Shown piece by piece: positions 16,440 to 25,893 of a DNA stretch of 64,000 bases. Location: NCBI RefSeq assembly GCF_009192775.1, contig NZ_VTFX01000006.1, positions 1 through 64,000 of the forward strand, written 5' to 3'. The notes under the pieces were generated by a model, which saw only the letters and a program-made list of their open reading frames with translations, was not told where the DNA came from and did no database searches. This stretch comes from Arthrobacter yangruifuii. GTDB lineage: Bacteria; Actinomycetota; Actinomycetes; Actinomycetales; Micrococcaceae. The position numbers and the translations under genes are program-made. Position 1 is the first letter of the stretch. Each line of letters opens with the position of its first letter.

Positions 16440-19400
16440 CTACCGCAGCAGGATGTCCACCGAGCGGGAATTGCCCAGCCCGCGCTCCAGCACACCGGAC
16501 CGGTTGGTGACGTCGTCGCGCAGGATTTCCGTGACCGACCCCAGGAACCGGGAAAGGTCCACCTTGTCCTCCGGCGCGGCAAGCAGCAGCTGGAAGCCGA
16601 ACTCGTGCAGTGCGTTGATGGACGCTTCCGCGAACGACAGCGACGACTTCACGAACGCCTCGTCCATCATCACCGTGCCGTAGGTGCTGAAGCCCTGGGA
16701 CACAATGCCCAGCTGGTAGGCCAGCGCGGAGGCCATGATGAACGCGGTGAACCGCTGGCCCTCGCCGCCGGACATCAGCGACGCCTGCAGGTTGGTGTAG
16801 GTGTGCCCGCTGGCGAGGCGGTGGGTGCAGGTGATGGTCACGTGCGAACGGACATCGAGCACCTCCGCCCGCCAGCGCTTCTCCTCCGGATCCTTCAGCC
16901 GGTCCACCAGACCCTCGAGCGCGGCGTACCGGGCGTCCATGTCCGCCTTGTCCTGCCGTGACCCCATCATCGGCAGCGCGTTCTTCAGCTCGGTGCGGAA
17001 CTTGTACGCGGCGTCGGGAACTGTGGTGGCCACCTCGATTTCCAGGTGGCTGCCGGCGGAGTATTCCACCCGGCGGAGCACGGAGTTCAGCGGCAGCAGG
17101 CGCGAGGAAATGCTGCGGCGTTCCTCATCGAGCAGCTGCAGCAGGTCGCTGAAACGCTCGTAGGTGCGGTTGTTGAAGTACTCGCGGAACTCGGCTTCGC
17201 GCTGCGGCAGGCCTTCGGAAATGATGTCCTCGAAGCGGTCCTCGTAGGCGCCGGCGGATTCCACGGACGTGCCGAAGTCCGACCCCCACTTGTCGCTGAA
17301 CGTCTCGAACGTGCGTTCCAGCTTCGCGCGGGTTTCCAGCAGGGTCTTTTCCAGCCGGCCCTGCTCGGTGATCAGGGACCGCTCGACCTCGCCGGCGGCC
17401 TCCTTCAGGCGGGCCGGATCGGTCAGGTCCCCGAAGGGTTCGAACAGCTCGGCCAACGCGGACCGCAGCCCCTCGGACAGGGCCTCGGGTGCCTTCGCCG
17501 AGAGCGCGGTGCGGCGTTCGACGGCGGCGGCGAGGTCGGCGTCGAGCCTCGCGGCGTCGCCCTTGAGCACGCCGACCTTCTCGGTGGCTGCGGTGAGGTC
17601 CAGCTCGGCGGTGTCGAGTTCGAAGCGGATCTGCTCCAGATCGGCGTTGGCATCCCGGGCCGATTCCAGCCGGTCGGTGGCGACGGCGACGGCGGCCCGT
17701 GCGGCGTCGGCCGACAGGTCCTCCCAGGTCCGCTCATCGGCGGCGATGGCGCGCACGGCGGCGAGCCGGCGGACCAGCTCGTCCTGTTCGGAGGCGTGCT
17801 GCCGGGAGAGGTTGTCCGCTTCCTCGAAGACGCCGCGCAGGGCCAGCAGCTCGTTGCCGAGCGCCGCGACGGTGTCCTTGTTGTCGAAGCCCAGGACATT
17901 GTCCGAGGCCTTGGTGTGCCGGTCGTCCTTCTCCGTGGTGCTGCGGTTGCGCTTGACCGCACCGCCCAGGCTCACGCCCTTGGCGACGTCGGCGAGCCCG
18001 GCCGGGTCCTCGACGCAGACGAAGTCGTAGTGCGCGGTGATCTTCCGGGCCACCCAGCGGCCCATCTCCGTGTCCCGGGTGATGAGCTTGGTGATCAGGT
18101 CATCGGGACCGGGTTCGGTGGGCCCGTCCACGGGGACGGAGACGTCGATGCAGCGCACGTAGCCCTGCATGTCGTTTTCGCTGAGGAAACGGGTCACCGC
18201 AGCCATGTGCTCGCCGCGGACCAGCAGGGCGGTGGCCAGGGAACGCAGGGTGCGTTCGGCCGCCGGACGCCACTGGGCGTGTTCGGCGGGCAGGTCGATC
18301 AGTTCCGCGGCAAAGGGCATGTCCGCTTCGTTGATGCCCGTGGCGGCGCAGATCCGGGCGCGCTGGTCCAGGGATTCCTGCCGGATGTTGGACTTGCGCC
18401 GACGGAAGGAGCCAATTTCGTTTTCCAGCTTCGCGATCTGCCCCTTGAGGGACCAGGCCTCTCCGTGCGCGTTGCTGCTGCGCTCCTTGACGGCGTCCAG
18501 ATCGGCGCTGAGGGACTTCACCAGCTCGGTGGCACGGCTGCGGGCGGTGACCAGCCCGGCGGGGGAGAAGTCGACGTCGATCCCCGCGGCGGCGAGCTCG
18601 TCCTTGGCGGCGTTTTCCACGGTTTCGCGGGAGCGCAGCTGCGCGGCGGCGGCGGCGAGTTCCCGTTCCAGGGTGGCGATGGCTCCGCCGCCCTCTTCGG
18701 TGTACCGGGTGCTGAGCGCATCGCGCTGGTCTTTCAGCGTGGCCCGGCGGGTTTCGGCGGCGGAGAGTTCGGAGCGGGCTGCCGTTGCGGCCTGCTCGAG
18801 TTTCTCGGCGGTGCGCTGCGCGCCTTCGAGGGCGAGGCGCTGCCGGTAGGCGGGCAGGCCTTCCTTGGCCAGGGCGCGGTTGTGGGCCAGCGCGTCCGCG
18901 GCTTCGCGGTAGCGGGTGTGCAGTTCGGGGACGGACTGCAGGTGGTCGCGCTGCTGCCGGGCGCGTTCGAGCTGGCGGCGGATGCTGCGCAGGTGGCTGA
19001 AGTCCTCCACGGCCTCTTCGGCGGCGGTGAGGGTGCGCGGGGTGTCCAGCACGTTGTTGCGGAAGAAGTCATTGACGGTGCCGCCCAGGCCCTTGCCGGT
19101 CTGCAGGATGCGCAGGAGGTTGAAGGCCTTCTCGTCCTCCACACCCAGGGCGTGGCGGTAGCGTTCGGCGAACATCTTGTGCGAATCGAACACTGCGGCG
19201 CCGGGCAGCAGGGTTTCCAGGCTTCCCTTGGTGAAGCGGCCGCGCATGCCGGCCTGCAGGGCCTGAAGGTCCAGCGGGCGGTTGTGCACCAGGTAGTAGC
19301 GGCCCAGGTTGTGTTCGGTGCCGGTGGCGGGGAGGTCCATGACTACAGAGAGGGAGGTGATCTGCCCCAGACCGTTGTCGAACGTCAGGCAGACCGCGGA

Positions 19401-19751
19401 CCAGGTGGCGCCGGGGCGCTGGTAGGCGGTGCCCGCGCCGTCGTCGGCTCCCTGGGTGCCCAGGCGTCCGCGCATGTAGGAGAACGCGTTGCGCTTTTCC
19501 TCGGCGTTGGTGCCGGAGTTGTTCTGCGCAGCCTCGTTCATCCGCGGGCGGGCGTCCATGACCTGGAGCATGGCGTCGAAGATGGTGGATTTGCCGACGC
19601 CGGAGTCGCCGGTGAGCAGGGTGCCGGCGCGGTCCACCTTGATGGTGTGCGCGCCGTCGAAGGTTCCCCAGTTGACGATCTGCACGGAGGCGAGCCGGTT
19701 CTGGCCGGGGTTGATCAGGTCTCCCATGGGGAGGGTGGTTTCGATGCTCAT
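16440..19751 (-). CDS. jetC: Wadjet SMC-like ATPase JetC (MukB/MksB-like)
   Basis: A 1103-residue SMC-type ATPase: N-terminal Walker A LLTGDSGVGKST, long coiled-coil regions flanking a central hinge (about residues 280-420 and 640-850), C-terminal signature LMSGGEGQR and Walker B TVMMDEAF. In Wadjet/MksBEF complexes this subunit loads on DNA and extrudes loops. The start overlaps the jetB stop by 4 bases (ATGA), so the operon is translationally coupled. The partner order jetA-jetB-jetC is canonical. The expected nuclease jetD does not follow. Confidence 0.94.
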   Translation of the reverse strand: MSIETTLPMGDLINPGQNRLASVQIVNWGTFDGAHTIKVDRAGTLLTGDSGVGKSTIFDAMLQVMDARPRMNEAAQNNSGTNAEEKRNAFSYMRGRLGTQGADDGAGTAYQRPGATWSAVCLTFDNGLGQITSLSVVMDLPATGTEHNLGRYYLVHNRPLDLQALQAGMRGRFTKGSLETLLPGAAVFDSHKMFAERYRHALGVEDEKAFNLLRILQTGKGLGGTVNDFFRNNVLDTPRTLTAAEEAVEDFSHLRSIRRQLERARQQRDHLQSVPELHTRYREAADALAHNRALAKEGLPAYRQRLALEGAQRTAEKLEQAATAARSELSAAETRRATLKDQRDALSTRYTEEGGGAIATLERELAAAAAQLRSRETVENAAKDELAAAGIDVDFSPAGLVTARSRATELVKSLSADLDAVKERSSNAHGEAWSLKGQIAKLENEIGSFRRRKSNIRQESLDQRARICAATGINEADMPFAAELIDLPAEHAQWRPAAERTLRSLATALLVRGEHMAAVTRFLSENDMQGYVRCIDVSVPVDGPTEPGPDDLITKLITRDTEMGRWVARKITAHYDFVCVEDPAGLADVAKGVSLGGAVKRNRSTTEKDDRHTKASDNVLGFDNKDTVAALGNELLALRGVFEEADNLSRQHASEQDELVRRLAAVRAIAADERTWEDLSADAARAAVAVATDRLESARDANADLEQIRFELDTAELDLTAATEKVGVLKGDAARLDADLAAAVERRTALSAKAPEALSEGLRSALAELFEPFGDLTDPARLKEAAGEVERSLITEQGRLEKTLLETRAKLERTFETFSDKWGSDFGTSVESAGAYEDRFEDIISEGLPQREAEFREYFNNRTYERFSDLLQLLDEERRSISSRLLPLNSVLRRVEYSAGSHLEIEVATTVPDAAYKFRTELKNALPMMGSRQDKADMDARYAALEGLVDRLKDPEEKRWRAEVLDVRSHVTITCTHRLASGHTYTNLQASLMSGGEGQRFTAFIMASALAYQLGIVSQGFSTYGTVMMDEAFVKSSLSFAEASINALHEFGFQLLLAAPEDKVDLSRFLGSVTEILRDDVTNRSGVLERGLGNSRSVDILLR

Positions 19752-20533
19752 GCCGGCTCCTCGCCGTCGTTCATTTCGTCAGCGGGGGTTTCGTCGTCGG
19801 GGGTGCCGTCCAGCTCCAGGGCGGGAGCGGCTGTGTCGTCCCCCGTGTCGTCCCCGCCGAGGGTCTGCATAAAGGTGATGATGTCGCCGATCTGGCTATA
19901 CGGCAGGGCCAGCGGCAGGGCGTTGGAAATGACCCAGACGTTGTCCAGCTCGGTGGGGAGCAGCAGGCGGCGGTCCTGCACGAGCTTGCGGATGGCGGCG
20001 TCGGCCAGGTCCTCCACGGACTTCGCGTCGCGCTGGCCCGGATCCACGTAGCCCTCGAGCACCTCGAGGATGTCCTGCCGGGCGATGGTGGCCTCATTCC
20101 CGGTGCCGGTGTGGCGGTCCAGGATCAGCCGCATGCGCAGCAGCAGCAGGGTTTCCTCGCGGGTCATTTCGCGCTGGCGCTGCAGGGCGGAGGTATGCGG
20201 CTCGGCCATCTCCACCGGGCGCAGCAGGGCGACCTTGCGGTCCTCGTCAATGACCAGGGTCAGGAACAGTTCACTCAACCGGACGCGCAGCTGCTCCTGG
20301 TTGTCCACCACGGTCTCGTACACGCTGTCGCTCGAGCTGGCGTCGAGGTACGGGCCGCGCAGCAGCCGGATGAGGGCCTGGCGCAGCTTCAGCGGCAGGG
20401 TGCCGGTGTCGCCGGGGAACAGTTCCGGGCCGTCGACGAGGAGGTCGCGCGGGGCGGGTTCAGCGTGCTCTTCTTCCCGCTCCGGGTGGAATTCCTCCGG
20501 GGCGGCGGTCAGGTCTGCGGTGGTCTCGCTCAT
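19748..20533 (-). CDS. jetB: Wadjet accessory subunit JetB (DUF4194, MksE-like)
   Basis: A 261-residue DUF4194 protein; the central part includes TLPLKLRQALIRLLRGPYLD and a winged-helix-like region ending RDILEVLEGYVDP. The tail is acidic and low-complexity. It is the KITE/MksE-type regulator of the SMC ATPase. The start overlaps the jetA stop and the stop overlaps the jetC start, so the three form one tight operon. Confidence 0.92.
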   Translation of the reverse strand: MSETTADLTAAPEEFHPEREEEHAEPAPRDLLVDGPELFPGDTGTLPLKLRQALIRLLRGPYLDASSSDSVYETVVDNQEQLRVRLSELFLTLVIDEDRKVALLRPVEMAEPHTSALQRQREMTREETLLLLRMRLILDRHTGTGNEATIARQDILEVLEGYVDPGQRDAKSVEDLADAAIRKLVQDRRLLLPTELDNVWVISNALPLALPYSQIGDIITFMQTLGGDDTGDDTAAPALELDGTPDDETPADEMNDGEEPA

Positions 20534-21975
20534 TTTTCGGGGGCTTTCGCGACGGCGACGTCGGGCAGCAGCGCGGTGCGCTCGCTGCCGTCGATCTGGG
20601 TAAAGATGACGGATTCAAGGGTGTCGCCGGCAGCTGAGCCGCCGGCGAGCAGGGCACGGATGCTGTTCAGGTGCCGGTGTTCGGGCGGCAGCTGCTCGAA
20701 CACCTGGGCCACGGTGGCGCTGGCGCGGGTCGCCGTCGCCCGGGAGACGGCGTCGGCCAGCACCCGCCGGTCCGCGCGCGGAGTGCGGACCGAGCGGTGG
20801 ATGTCCGCCTCGGTGAACTGCGGCGGTTCGGGCAGGGTACGCGGGGCCGCGTGGTCCTCGGGGTTGTAGACCCGGACCATGCTGAGGGATTCGAAGCCCG
20901 AGCCGTGCAGCTGCGGTGCGGGGACGACGGCGGCGCGGCGGCGTCCGCGCGGTGCCTTGTGGATGGCGGTTTCGGCGGCGCGGATGAGCTGGCGCAGCTG
21001 CACGGATTCCCGGTACTCGTCGCTCTGCACGTAGGTGTGCATGGATTCGGAGAGCCGGCCGTAGATGCGGTGGATTTCGGTGGCTTGGTCCCGCATGTCG
21101 CTGATCAGCCGGTACAGGCTCTGCCGGTCCTCGGGGCTCATGTCATCGGCGAAATCCCGTTCCAGCACCTCCGCGATGGCGGCGCGGAAGCGGGCCTGCT
21201 GGTCGGCGTCGTTCAGGAACGCGGTGAAGCCCTCGTAGGTGCGGCCCTCGGCGGTGCTGCGCAGCTTCTTGTCCGCTTCGAGGATTTCGCCCATGGTCAG
21301 GCCCTTGGCGGCGTTGGATTCCACCATTTCCTGGCGCAGGTCATGCAGCATCTTTTCCAGGCCGTCGCGCATGCGTTTGAAGTCGGCGGGCAGGGCGGCG
21401 GCGAGGTCGAGGATGTCGCGGGCGGCTTCGACGGCGGTGTCGTCCGGCAGGGGCGGGGGAGCCTCGCCGGATTCCAGGGCACGGATCATTTCCTCGCGGC
21501 GGGCGACCTCTTCCTTGAGGACCGCGATGCGGGCGGCCGGGTCCGGGTTGGATTCCTGCGCGAGGTTCTCCACCCGGTCCAGCAGGGTGGCCAGGCGGGA
21601 TGAGTTCAGGGACGTTTTGTCGCTGGTGTAGCCGTCCAGGTAGGAGAGGAAGCGGGCGGAGGATTCGGTGAGTTCGTAGACGAACTTTCCGTCGGCACGG
21701 GGGCGGGCGAGGAAGCGGCGGGCCACCCAGTCATCGGCGTAGTTCCGGCCGGTCCAGTCTTCGCGCAGCTGCACGCCGTCCATGCGGAGCCGGGTCAGGA
21801 AGGAGTCCGTCATCGCGTGGAAGTCGTCCAGCGGAACCCGCGGCCGGGTGCGGGTGAAGGCCTCGCGGAAGAGCGCCGGGACCCAGGCGTTGGCGTTGGT
21901 CAGTTTCCAGCCGGGGGAGGCCTGGAGCCGCTGCAGTTCGGCCCAGCGGGCAACGGCGTTCTCGATGAAGGACAT
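20530..21975 (-). CDS. jetA: Wadjet subunit JetA (DUF3375, kleisin/MksF-like)
   Basis: A 481-residue DUF3375 protein, the kleisin-type subunit that bridges the SMC heads. Features are the N-terminal MSFIENAVARWAELQ, the PRVPLDDFHAMTDSFLTRL motif and a long helical central region. It is the first gene of the jetABC operon. In Wadjet systems the complex recognises and restricts small circular plasmids. ATG at 21975 has only a weak ribosome binding site. Confidence 0.93.
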   Translation of the reverse strand: MSFIENAVARWAELQRLQASPGWKLTNANAWVPALFREAFTRTRPRVPLDDFHAMTDSFLTRLRMDGVQLREDWTGRNYADDWVARRFLARPRADGKFVYELTESSARFLSYLDGYTSDKTSLNSSRLATLLDRVENLAQESNPDPAARIAVLKEEVARREEMIRALESGEAPPPLPDDTAVEAARDILDLAAALPADFKRMRDGLEKMLHDLRQEMVESNAAKGLTMGEILEADKKLRSTAEGRTYEGFTAFLNDADQQARFRAAIAEVLERDFADDMSPEDRQSLYRLISDMRDQATEIHRIYGRLSESMHTYVQSDEYRESVQLRQLIRAAETAIHKAPRGRRRAAVVPAPQLHGSGFESLSMVRVYNPEDHAAPRTLPEPPQFTEADIHRSVRTPRADRRVLADAVSRATATRASATVAQVFEQLPPEHRHLNSIRALLAGGSAAGDTLESVIFTQIDGSERTALLPDVAVAKAPEK

Positions 21976-22319
21976 TCTGCGCTTTCCGCCCGTGCGGTGG
22001 GGGTGAAACGGGCCTCCTCGATTTTAGCCGGGCGGGAGGCTGGGGCGGGTCAGCGGCGTGCGGTGTCGGGGGCTGGTGGGTGTTGCGACTCGAGTATGGA
22101 GCGGCTCCTCGGCAAATCCGGCATTTTTCCGGGTTGCCGCCCCTCCTCTATAGCCGCTTCTCGAGCTGGCGCTTTCTCGCTCGGTCCGAAGGACTTGGAT
22201 GCGAGGGTGATTCGCTAGTTCCTTTTGTCGACCATCGCGAGTTGGATGAAGTCTTCAGCCGCCAGCGGCGTAGGTCCACCAGGATTGCGGGTGTTATGAA
22301 CTGTGCTATCCCGTTCCCG
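21976..22319. other. Intergenic gap between jetA and MarR gene
   Basis: About 345 bases without a supportable gene. The minus-strand promoter of jetABC should lie at the left end. Base composition drops noticeably from here into the MarR/ABC island, so this gap may contain the island boundary. No tRNA, integrase or clear direct repeat was seen. Confidence 0.5.
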
Positions 22320-22883
22320 CTATGCGGTTTCCCGAGCCTGGCCCACTTCATGGATGAGCTCCTGGTCAAACTCTCTCAGGTTCTGCAGATTGTCGGTGGC
22401 ACGGCCGAGATAGCCCATGAACTCCGCGGTTTCGGCGTCGCTGAACCCCTTTAGGAGCTCTTGGAGCCGCCGTCTGGACAAGGGTACGATCTGCCTCTGA
22501 ATGCTCACGCCGACATTCGTCAGGTACAGACGCTTCGCGCCGACCTCCCGTTCAATAATGATGAGTTTGTTTTTCTCGAGAGAGCTTACGGTTCGGGAGA
22601 TGACACCCTTGTCTAGGCCTAGGGCAGTGGCGATCTCAGTGGCGACCGCTCCTGGCCTTGCGGCCAAGGTGTTCATTACTCGCCATTCGTTGATGCGCAC
22701 GCCGAACTTTTGGAAGTAAACACGGCTTCCTCCATACATAAACGAGTTCGCAATGGAGGTTATGAGCGACGGGGCGTATGCGGCTCGGACGATTGCATCA
22801 GTTAAGGGTTCTCGCTGCACAGTTGTTGCTCCTCCTGGGGGAAGGGCAGAGGAAGCCCTTTGGTCACAAGCCGACTCGGCCAT
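22320..22883 (-). CDS. MarR-family transcriptional regulator
   Basis: A 187-residue winged-helix protein. INEWRVMNTLAARPGAVATE, then IATALGLDKGVISRTVSSLE (recognition helix) and the wing REVGAKRLYLTNVG form the DNA-binding domain; C-terminal helices dimerise. ATG follows AGGAGAATTAG. It is transcribed divergently from the ABC importer/decarboxylase genes, the usual arrangement for MarR proteins that sense aromatic acids. The effector is inferred, not known. Confidence 0.9.
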   Translation of the reverse strand: MAESACDQRASSALPPGGATTVQREPLTDAIVRAAYAPSLITSIANSFMYGGSRVYFQKFGVRINEWRVMNTLAARPGAVATEIATALGLDKGVISRTVSSLEKNKLIIIEREVGAKRLYLTNVGVSIQRQIVPLSRRRLQELLKGFSDAETAEFMGYLGRATDNLQNLREFDQELIHEVGQARETA

Positions 22884-22914
22884 CTAATTCTCCTCACTTA
22901 ATTACCTGTTAAGA

Positions 22915-22950
22915 ACATCTTGCGCTACGAGAGTTGACAGAGCAAGATGT
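22915..22950. promoter_or_regulatory. Inverted repeat, MarR operator candidate
   Basis: ACATCTTGC at 22915-22923 and its exact complement GCAAGATGT at 22942-22950 are separated by 18 bases that include TTGACA. It lies in the divergent MarR/ABC intergenic region and could be bound by the MarR dimer to control both directions. Confidence 0.5.
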
Positions 22951-22998
22951 GACATGCCGCACAACTTGCTATATCAACTGCTTGAACTTGTGGGGAGT

Positions 22999-23024
22999 TT
23001 CAGCTCCGCGCCCGTGGAGCTGAA
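22999..23024 (+). promoter_or_regulatory. Leader hairpin before ABC ATPase gene
   Basis: TTCAGCTCC and GGAGCTGAA form a perfect 9-bp stem around an 8-base loop, 30 bases before the GTG start at 23055. No T-run follows, so it is an operator or an mRNA leader structure and not a terminator. Confidence 0.5.
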
Positions 23025-23054
23025 TAGGAATATTGTCATGGTCGAGGGGTACCG

Positions 23055-23879
23055 GTGAAAGCCAATATGGGGATACCAGGGGAGCGCACAGCCACGGAGG
23101 ACGTGGCTCCTATTGTCCGACTAAACAGGGTTACAAAAACATTCGTTGCCAAACGGGGCACAGCAGTCACTGCTCTGAAGGGTGTGGATCTATCCATTCA
23201 ATCTGGGGAGGTTGTGACACTTGTTGGTCCCAGTGGCTGCGGAAAGACCACGCTGCTCAAGGTCCTTGCTGGACTCATAAAGCCGAGCGAAGGATCTTTG
23301 ACGCTGGCCGGTGAACAGCATCTGGGGCCCAGTCGAAAGATCGGCGTGGTCTATCAGCAGCCGCTTCTTCTTCCTTGGAAATCTGTGTTGGATAACGTAC
23401 TGATTCCCATCAAGGTTCAAAAGCGCGATCCACGAGCGTTCCAGAAGGTCGCGGAAGACCTTCTGGAAACGATGGGGCTCTCAGACTTTGCCCAAAGCTA
23501 CCCGCACCAGCTCTCAGGCGGCATGCAGCAACGCGTCGGTATCGCCAGGGCTTTGGTTCAAGACCCCGAAATTCTCCTCATGGACGAGCCCTTCGGCGCC
23601 TTGGACGCGATGACCCGGGACCAGCTGACCATGGAACTGCTGAGGGTTCAAAGTGAGTTCCGGAAGACCCTCATTTTCGTGACCCACAGCATCGTCGAGT
23701 CGGTCCTACTGGCCGACCGCGTGGCCGTTATGACCCCTCGTCCAGGGAAGATCAGCGATGTAATCGACGTAAATCTATCCCGCCCGAGAACTCTTGGCGT
23801 AGTCAATACCCCCGAGTTCGGTGCGTATGCAGCCAAAGTAAGGCAAGTACTCGAGGACAATAACCCCGAGGAGGGCTAA
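23055..23879 (+). CDS. ABC transporter ATPase, NitT/TauT (SsuB/TauB) type
   Basis: A 274-residue import ATPase: Walker A GPSGCGKTT, Q-loop QQPLLLPWKSV typical of the nitrate/sulfonate/taurine group, signature LSGGMQQR, Walker B ILLMDEPFGALD and H-loop VTHSI. GTG start with GAGGGG upstream. It energises the permease at 23882 and the binding protein at 24752. Codon use is less GC-rich than the flanking core genes, which suggests acquisition by transfer. Confidence 0.93.
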   Translation: MKANMGIPGERTATEDVAPIVRLNRVTKTFVAKRGTAVTALKGVDLSIQSGEVVTLVGPSGCGKTTLLKVLAGLIKPSEGSLTLAGEQHLGPSRKIGVVYQQPLLLPWKSVLDNVLIPIKVQKRDPRAFQKVAEDLLETMGLSDFAQSYPHQLSGGMQQRVGIARALVQDPEILLMDEPFGALDAMTRDQLTMELLRVQSEFRKTLIFVTHSIVESVLLADRVAVMTPRPGKISDVIDVNLSRPRTLGVVNTPEFGAYAAKVRQVLEDNNPEEG

Positions 23880-23881
23880 AT

Positions 23882-24724
23882 ATGTCCAGCACCATTCGTA
23901 ATGTTTCTTCCCCGCTTGCCCCCGCGGGACGCGAAACCGTAAGGCAGCGCTTCCTGAGCAACGGCGGACCGTTCATCGTTCTCGTTGTTACTCTGCTCCT
24001 GGTTTGGGAAGTTTCGGTATGGATGCTCCGTGTTCCCGAATATATTTTGCCTGCCCCGACAAAAATTGCCGTCTCCCTTGTGTCCGGTTTCTCTAACGGT
24101 ACATTTATCCCGCATACATGGACGACCTTGCAGGAGGTACTTCTTGGGTTTGCCGGTGCAATTTTGGCTGCCCTCATCGTGGCCGCCGGCGTCACGAGAT
24201 GGACGTGGGCAGAAAAAAGCGTCCTGCCCTTGGTGGTAGCCCTTCAGACGGTACCAAAGGTTGCGTTGGCACCGCTCTTGCTTACCTGGTTTGGGTTCGG
24301 AATGACATCGAAAATTGTTACGACAGCACTGCTGGCGTTCTTTCCGCTGCTAATCAACGTCATCACCGGCCTGCAATCCGCAGACAAAGATCGGGTTGAG
24401 ATGTTCAAAGCAATGGGAGCATCCGAATGGCAGATCTTCACTATGTTGCGACTGCCGAATGCCCTGCCGTACTTCTTTGCAGGTTTGAAGATTGCCGTCA
24501 CCTTCAGCATCATTGGCGCCATTGTGGCCGAATTTGTCGGCGCCCAGTCAGGCCTTGGTTACCTTATCCAGGCCTCGTCGACGTCACTCGACGTCTCCAC
24601 GACCTTTGCGGTGCTGGTCATCCTTTCGACTATCGGAATGATTATGTCCACTGCCGTCAGTTGGCTCAGCACCAAAGTCGTTTTCTGGCAGGGCAAAGGC
24701 CTCGATGCAATTTCCGGGCAGTAA
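23882..24724 (+). CDS. ABC transporter permease, NitT/TauT (SsuC/TauC) type
   Basis: A 280-residue inner-membrane protein with six or more helices and the conserved EAA-type loop DRVEMFKAMGASEWQIFTML. It starts two bases after the ATPase stop, with AGGAGG 7 bases before the ATG. It forms the channel for the compound delivered by the lipoprotein encoded downstream. Confidence 0.93.
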   Translation: MSSTIRNVSSPLAPAGRETVRQRFLSNGGPFIVLVVTLLLVWEVSVWMLRVPEYILPAPTKIAVSLVSGFSNGTFIPHTWTTLQEVLLGFAGAILAALIVAAGVTRWTWAEKSVLPLVVALQTVPKVALAPLLLTWFGFGMTSKIVTTALLAFFPLLINVITGLQSADKDRVEMFKAMGASEWQIFTMLRLPNALPYFFAGLKIAVTFSIIGAIVAEFVGAQSGLGYLIQASSTSLDVSTTFAVLVILSTIGMIMSTAVSWLSTKVVFWQGKGLDAISGQ

Positions 24725-24751
24725 CCATCGCACCAAGCAAAGGAACGCACC

Positions 24752-25879
24752 GTGAGAAAAACCAGTCACACACACGTATCCAATCGAAAAAGCTTCAAAA
24801 CGGCAATTCTGGCCCTGGCCGGCGCGTTGGCTTTGAGCGCATGCAGCGGATCGGCCACATCTGCCGGTGGAAACCCGGGAAGCGGAGGAGAACTCCAAAA
24901 GGTTAAGTTCATTGTGACCCAGGCTGCGTGGAGCCCCAGCTATGCACCCTTGGCTGCTGCTAAGCAGTTGGGGTACTTCGAAGCTGAAGGGTACGACGTT
25001 GAATTCATCAACCTTGCCGGCGGGACAACAACAGCCACGCAGTTGGAGCAAGGAGTCGCGGACATCGCCGTCATGTCACCCGAGCCCGTCGTAATCGGTC
25101 GCTCTCAAGGCAGCTTCGACGCGGAGTATTTTGCCCTCATGATGCGCAGATCCCACTTCGGCGTGGCTATCCCAAGCGGATCCACGGTGAGTTCGGCTCA
25201 AGGCCTGGCTGGTAAGAAGATTGGCGTCGTCAGCTTGGCCAGTGCCGGCGTCCAGATCGCCAAGGGCGTTGCCGCAGAAGCTGGCATCGATCCCAATACT
25301 CTCCAGTTCATCGAGATAGGTGCCGGTGCTCAGGCAATAGCAGCAGTCCGGCAAGGAACCGTCGACGCACTGTCGATGTACGACTCGCAGTATCAGGTCA
25401 TGCGGAACAACGACCTTGACGTGCAGGAGCTCGAATCTGAGTTTGTTAACGGCCTCAATGCCGGCGGCTTGGCGGCATTGCCGGAGAAGATTGATGCTGA
25501 CCCTGACATGTACATCGGAGTCGCCCGGGCAATTTTCAAGGGCATCCACTACTGCGACACGGACCCGGAAGGCTGTGTCCGGCACCTCTGGGACATGGAA
25601 CCTTCCACGAAGGCCAACAATTTGCCCGAAGACCAGGCTCTCGCGAACGACGTAAGCGTTCTCAAAGTCCGCATGGAGGGAAGTTACGTGCTGGAGGACG
25701 GAGAAGACCAGTGGGGTGCGTTCCCGGATGGAACGTGGCAGCGCTTTGTCCAATATATGAAGGACTCAGAACAGGTCAAGGCTGACGTCGATCCTCAAAG
25801 CCTTTATACGGATCAACTCATCTCACAGATCAATGATTTCGACCGGGCCGCGGTCGAAGCTGATGCCCAGGATAACTAA
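24752..25879 (+). CDS. ABC substrate-binding lipoprotein, NMT1/SsuA type
   Basis: A 375-residue lipoprotein with lipobox LALSAC and a periplasmic-binding fold of the NMT1/THI5-like group (SYAPLAAAKQLGYFEAEGYDVEF, then GLAGKKIGVVSLASAG). GTG start after AAAGGA. Binding proteins of this group serve sulfonates, pyrimidine precursors and aromatic acids. The linked decarboxylase points to an aromatic carboxylate, but the ligand cannot be read from the sequence. Confidence 0.9.
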   Translation: MRKTSHTHVSNRKSFKTAILALAGALALSACSGSATSAGGNPGSGGELQKVKFIVTQAAWSPSYAPLAAAKQLGYFEAEGYDVEFINLAGGTTTATQLEQGVADIAVMSPEPVVIGRSQGSFDAEYFALMMRRSHFGVAIPSGSTVSSAQGLAGKKIGVVSLASAGVQIAKGVAAEAGIDPNTLQFIEIGAGAQAIAAVRQGTVDALSMYDSQYQVMRNNDLDVQELESEFVNGLNAGGLAALPEKIDADPDMYIGVARAIFKGIHYCDTDPEGCVRHLWDMEPSTKANNLPEDQALANDVSVLKVRMEGSYVLEDGEDQWGAFPDGTWQRFVQYMKDSEQVKADVDPQSLYTDQLISQINDFDRAAVEADAQDN

Positions 25880-25893
25880 GACCAGGAGCAAAA

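Noticed and set aside
17046-20051. About 1000-codon plus-strand frame opposite jetC/jetB
   Set aside because: Antisense shadow produced by high third-position GC; no motif, and jetC carries full ATPase motifs on the other strand.
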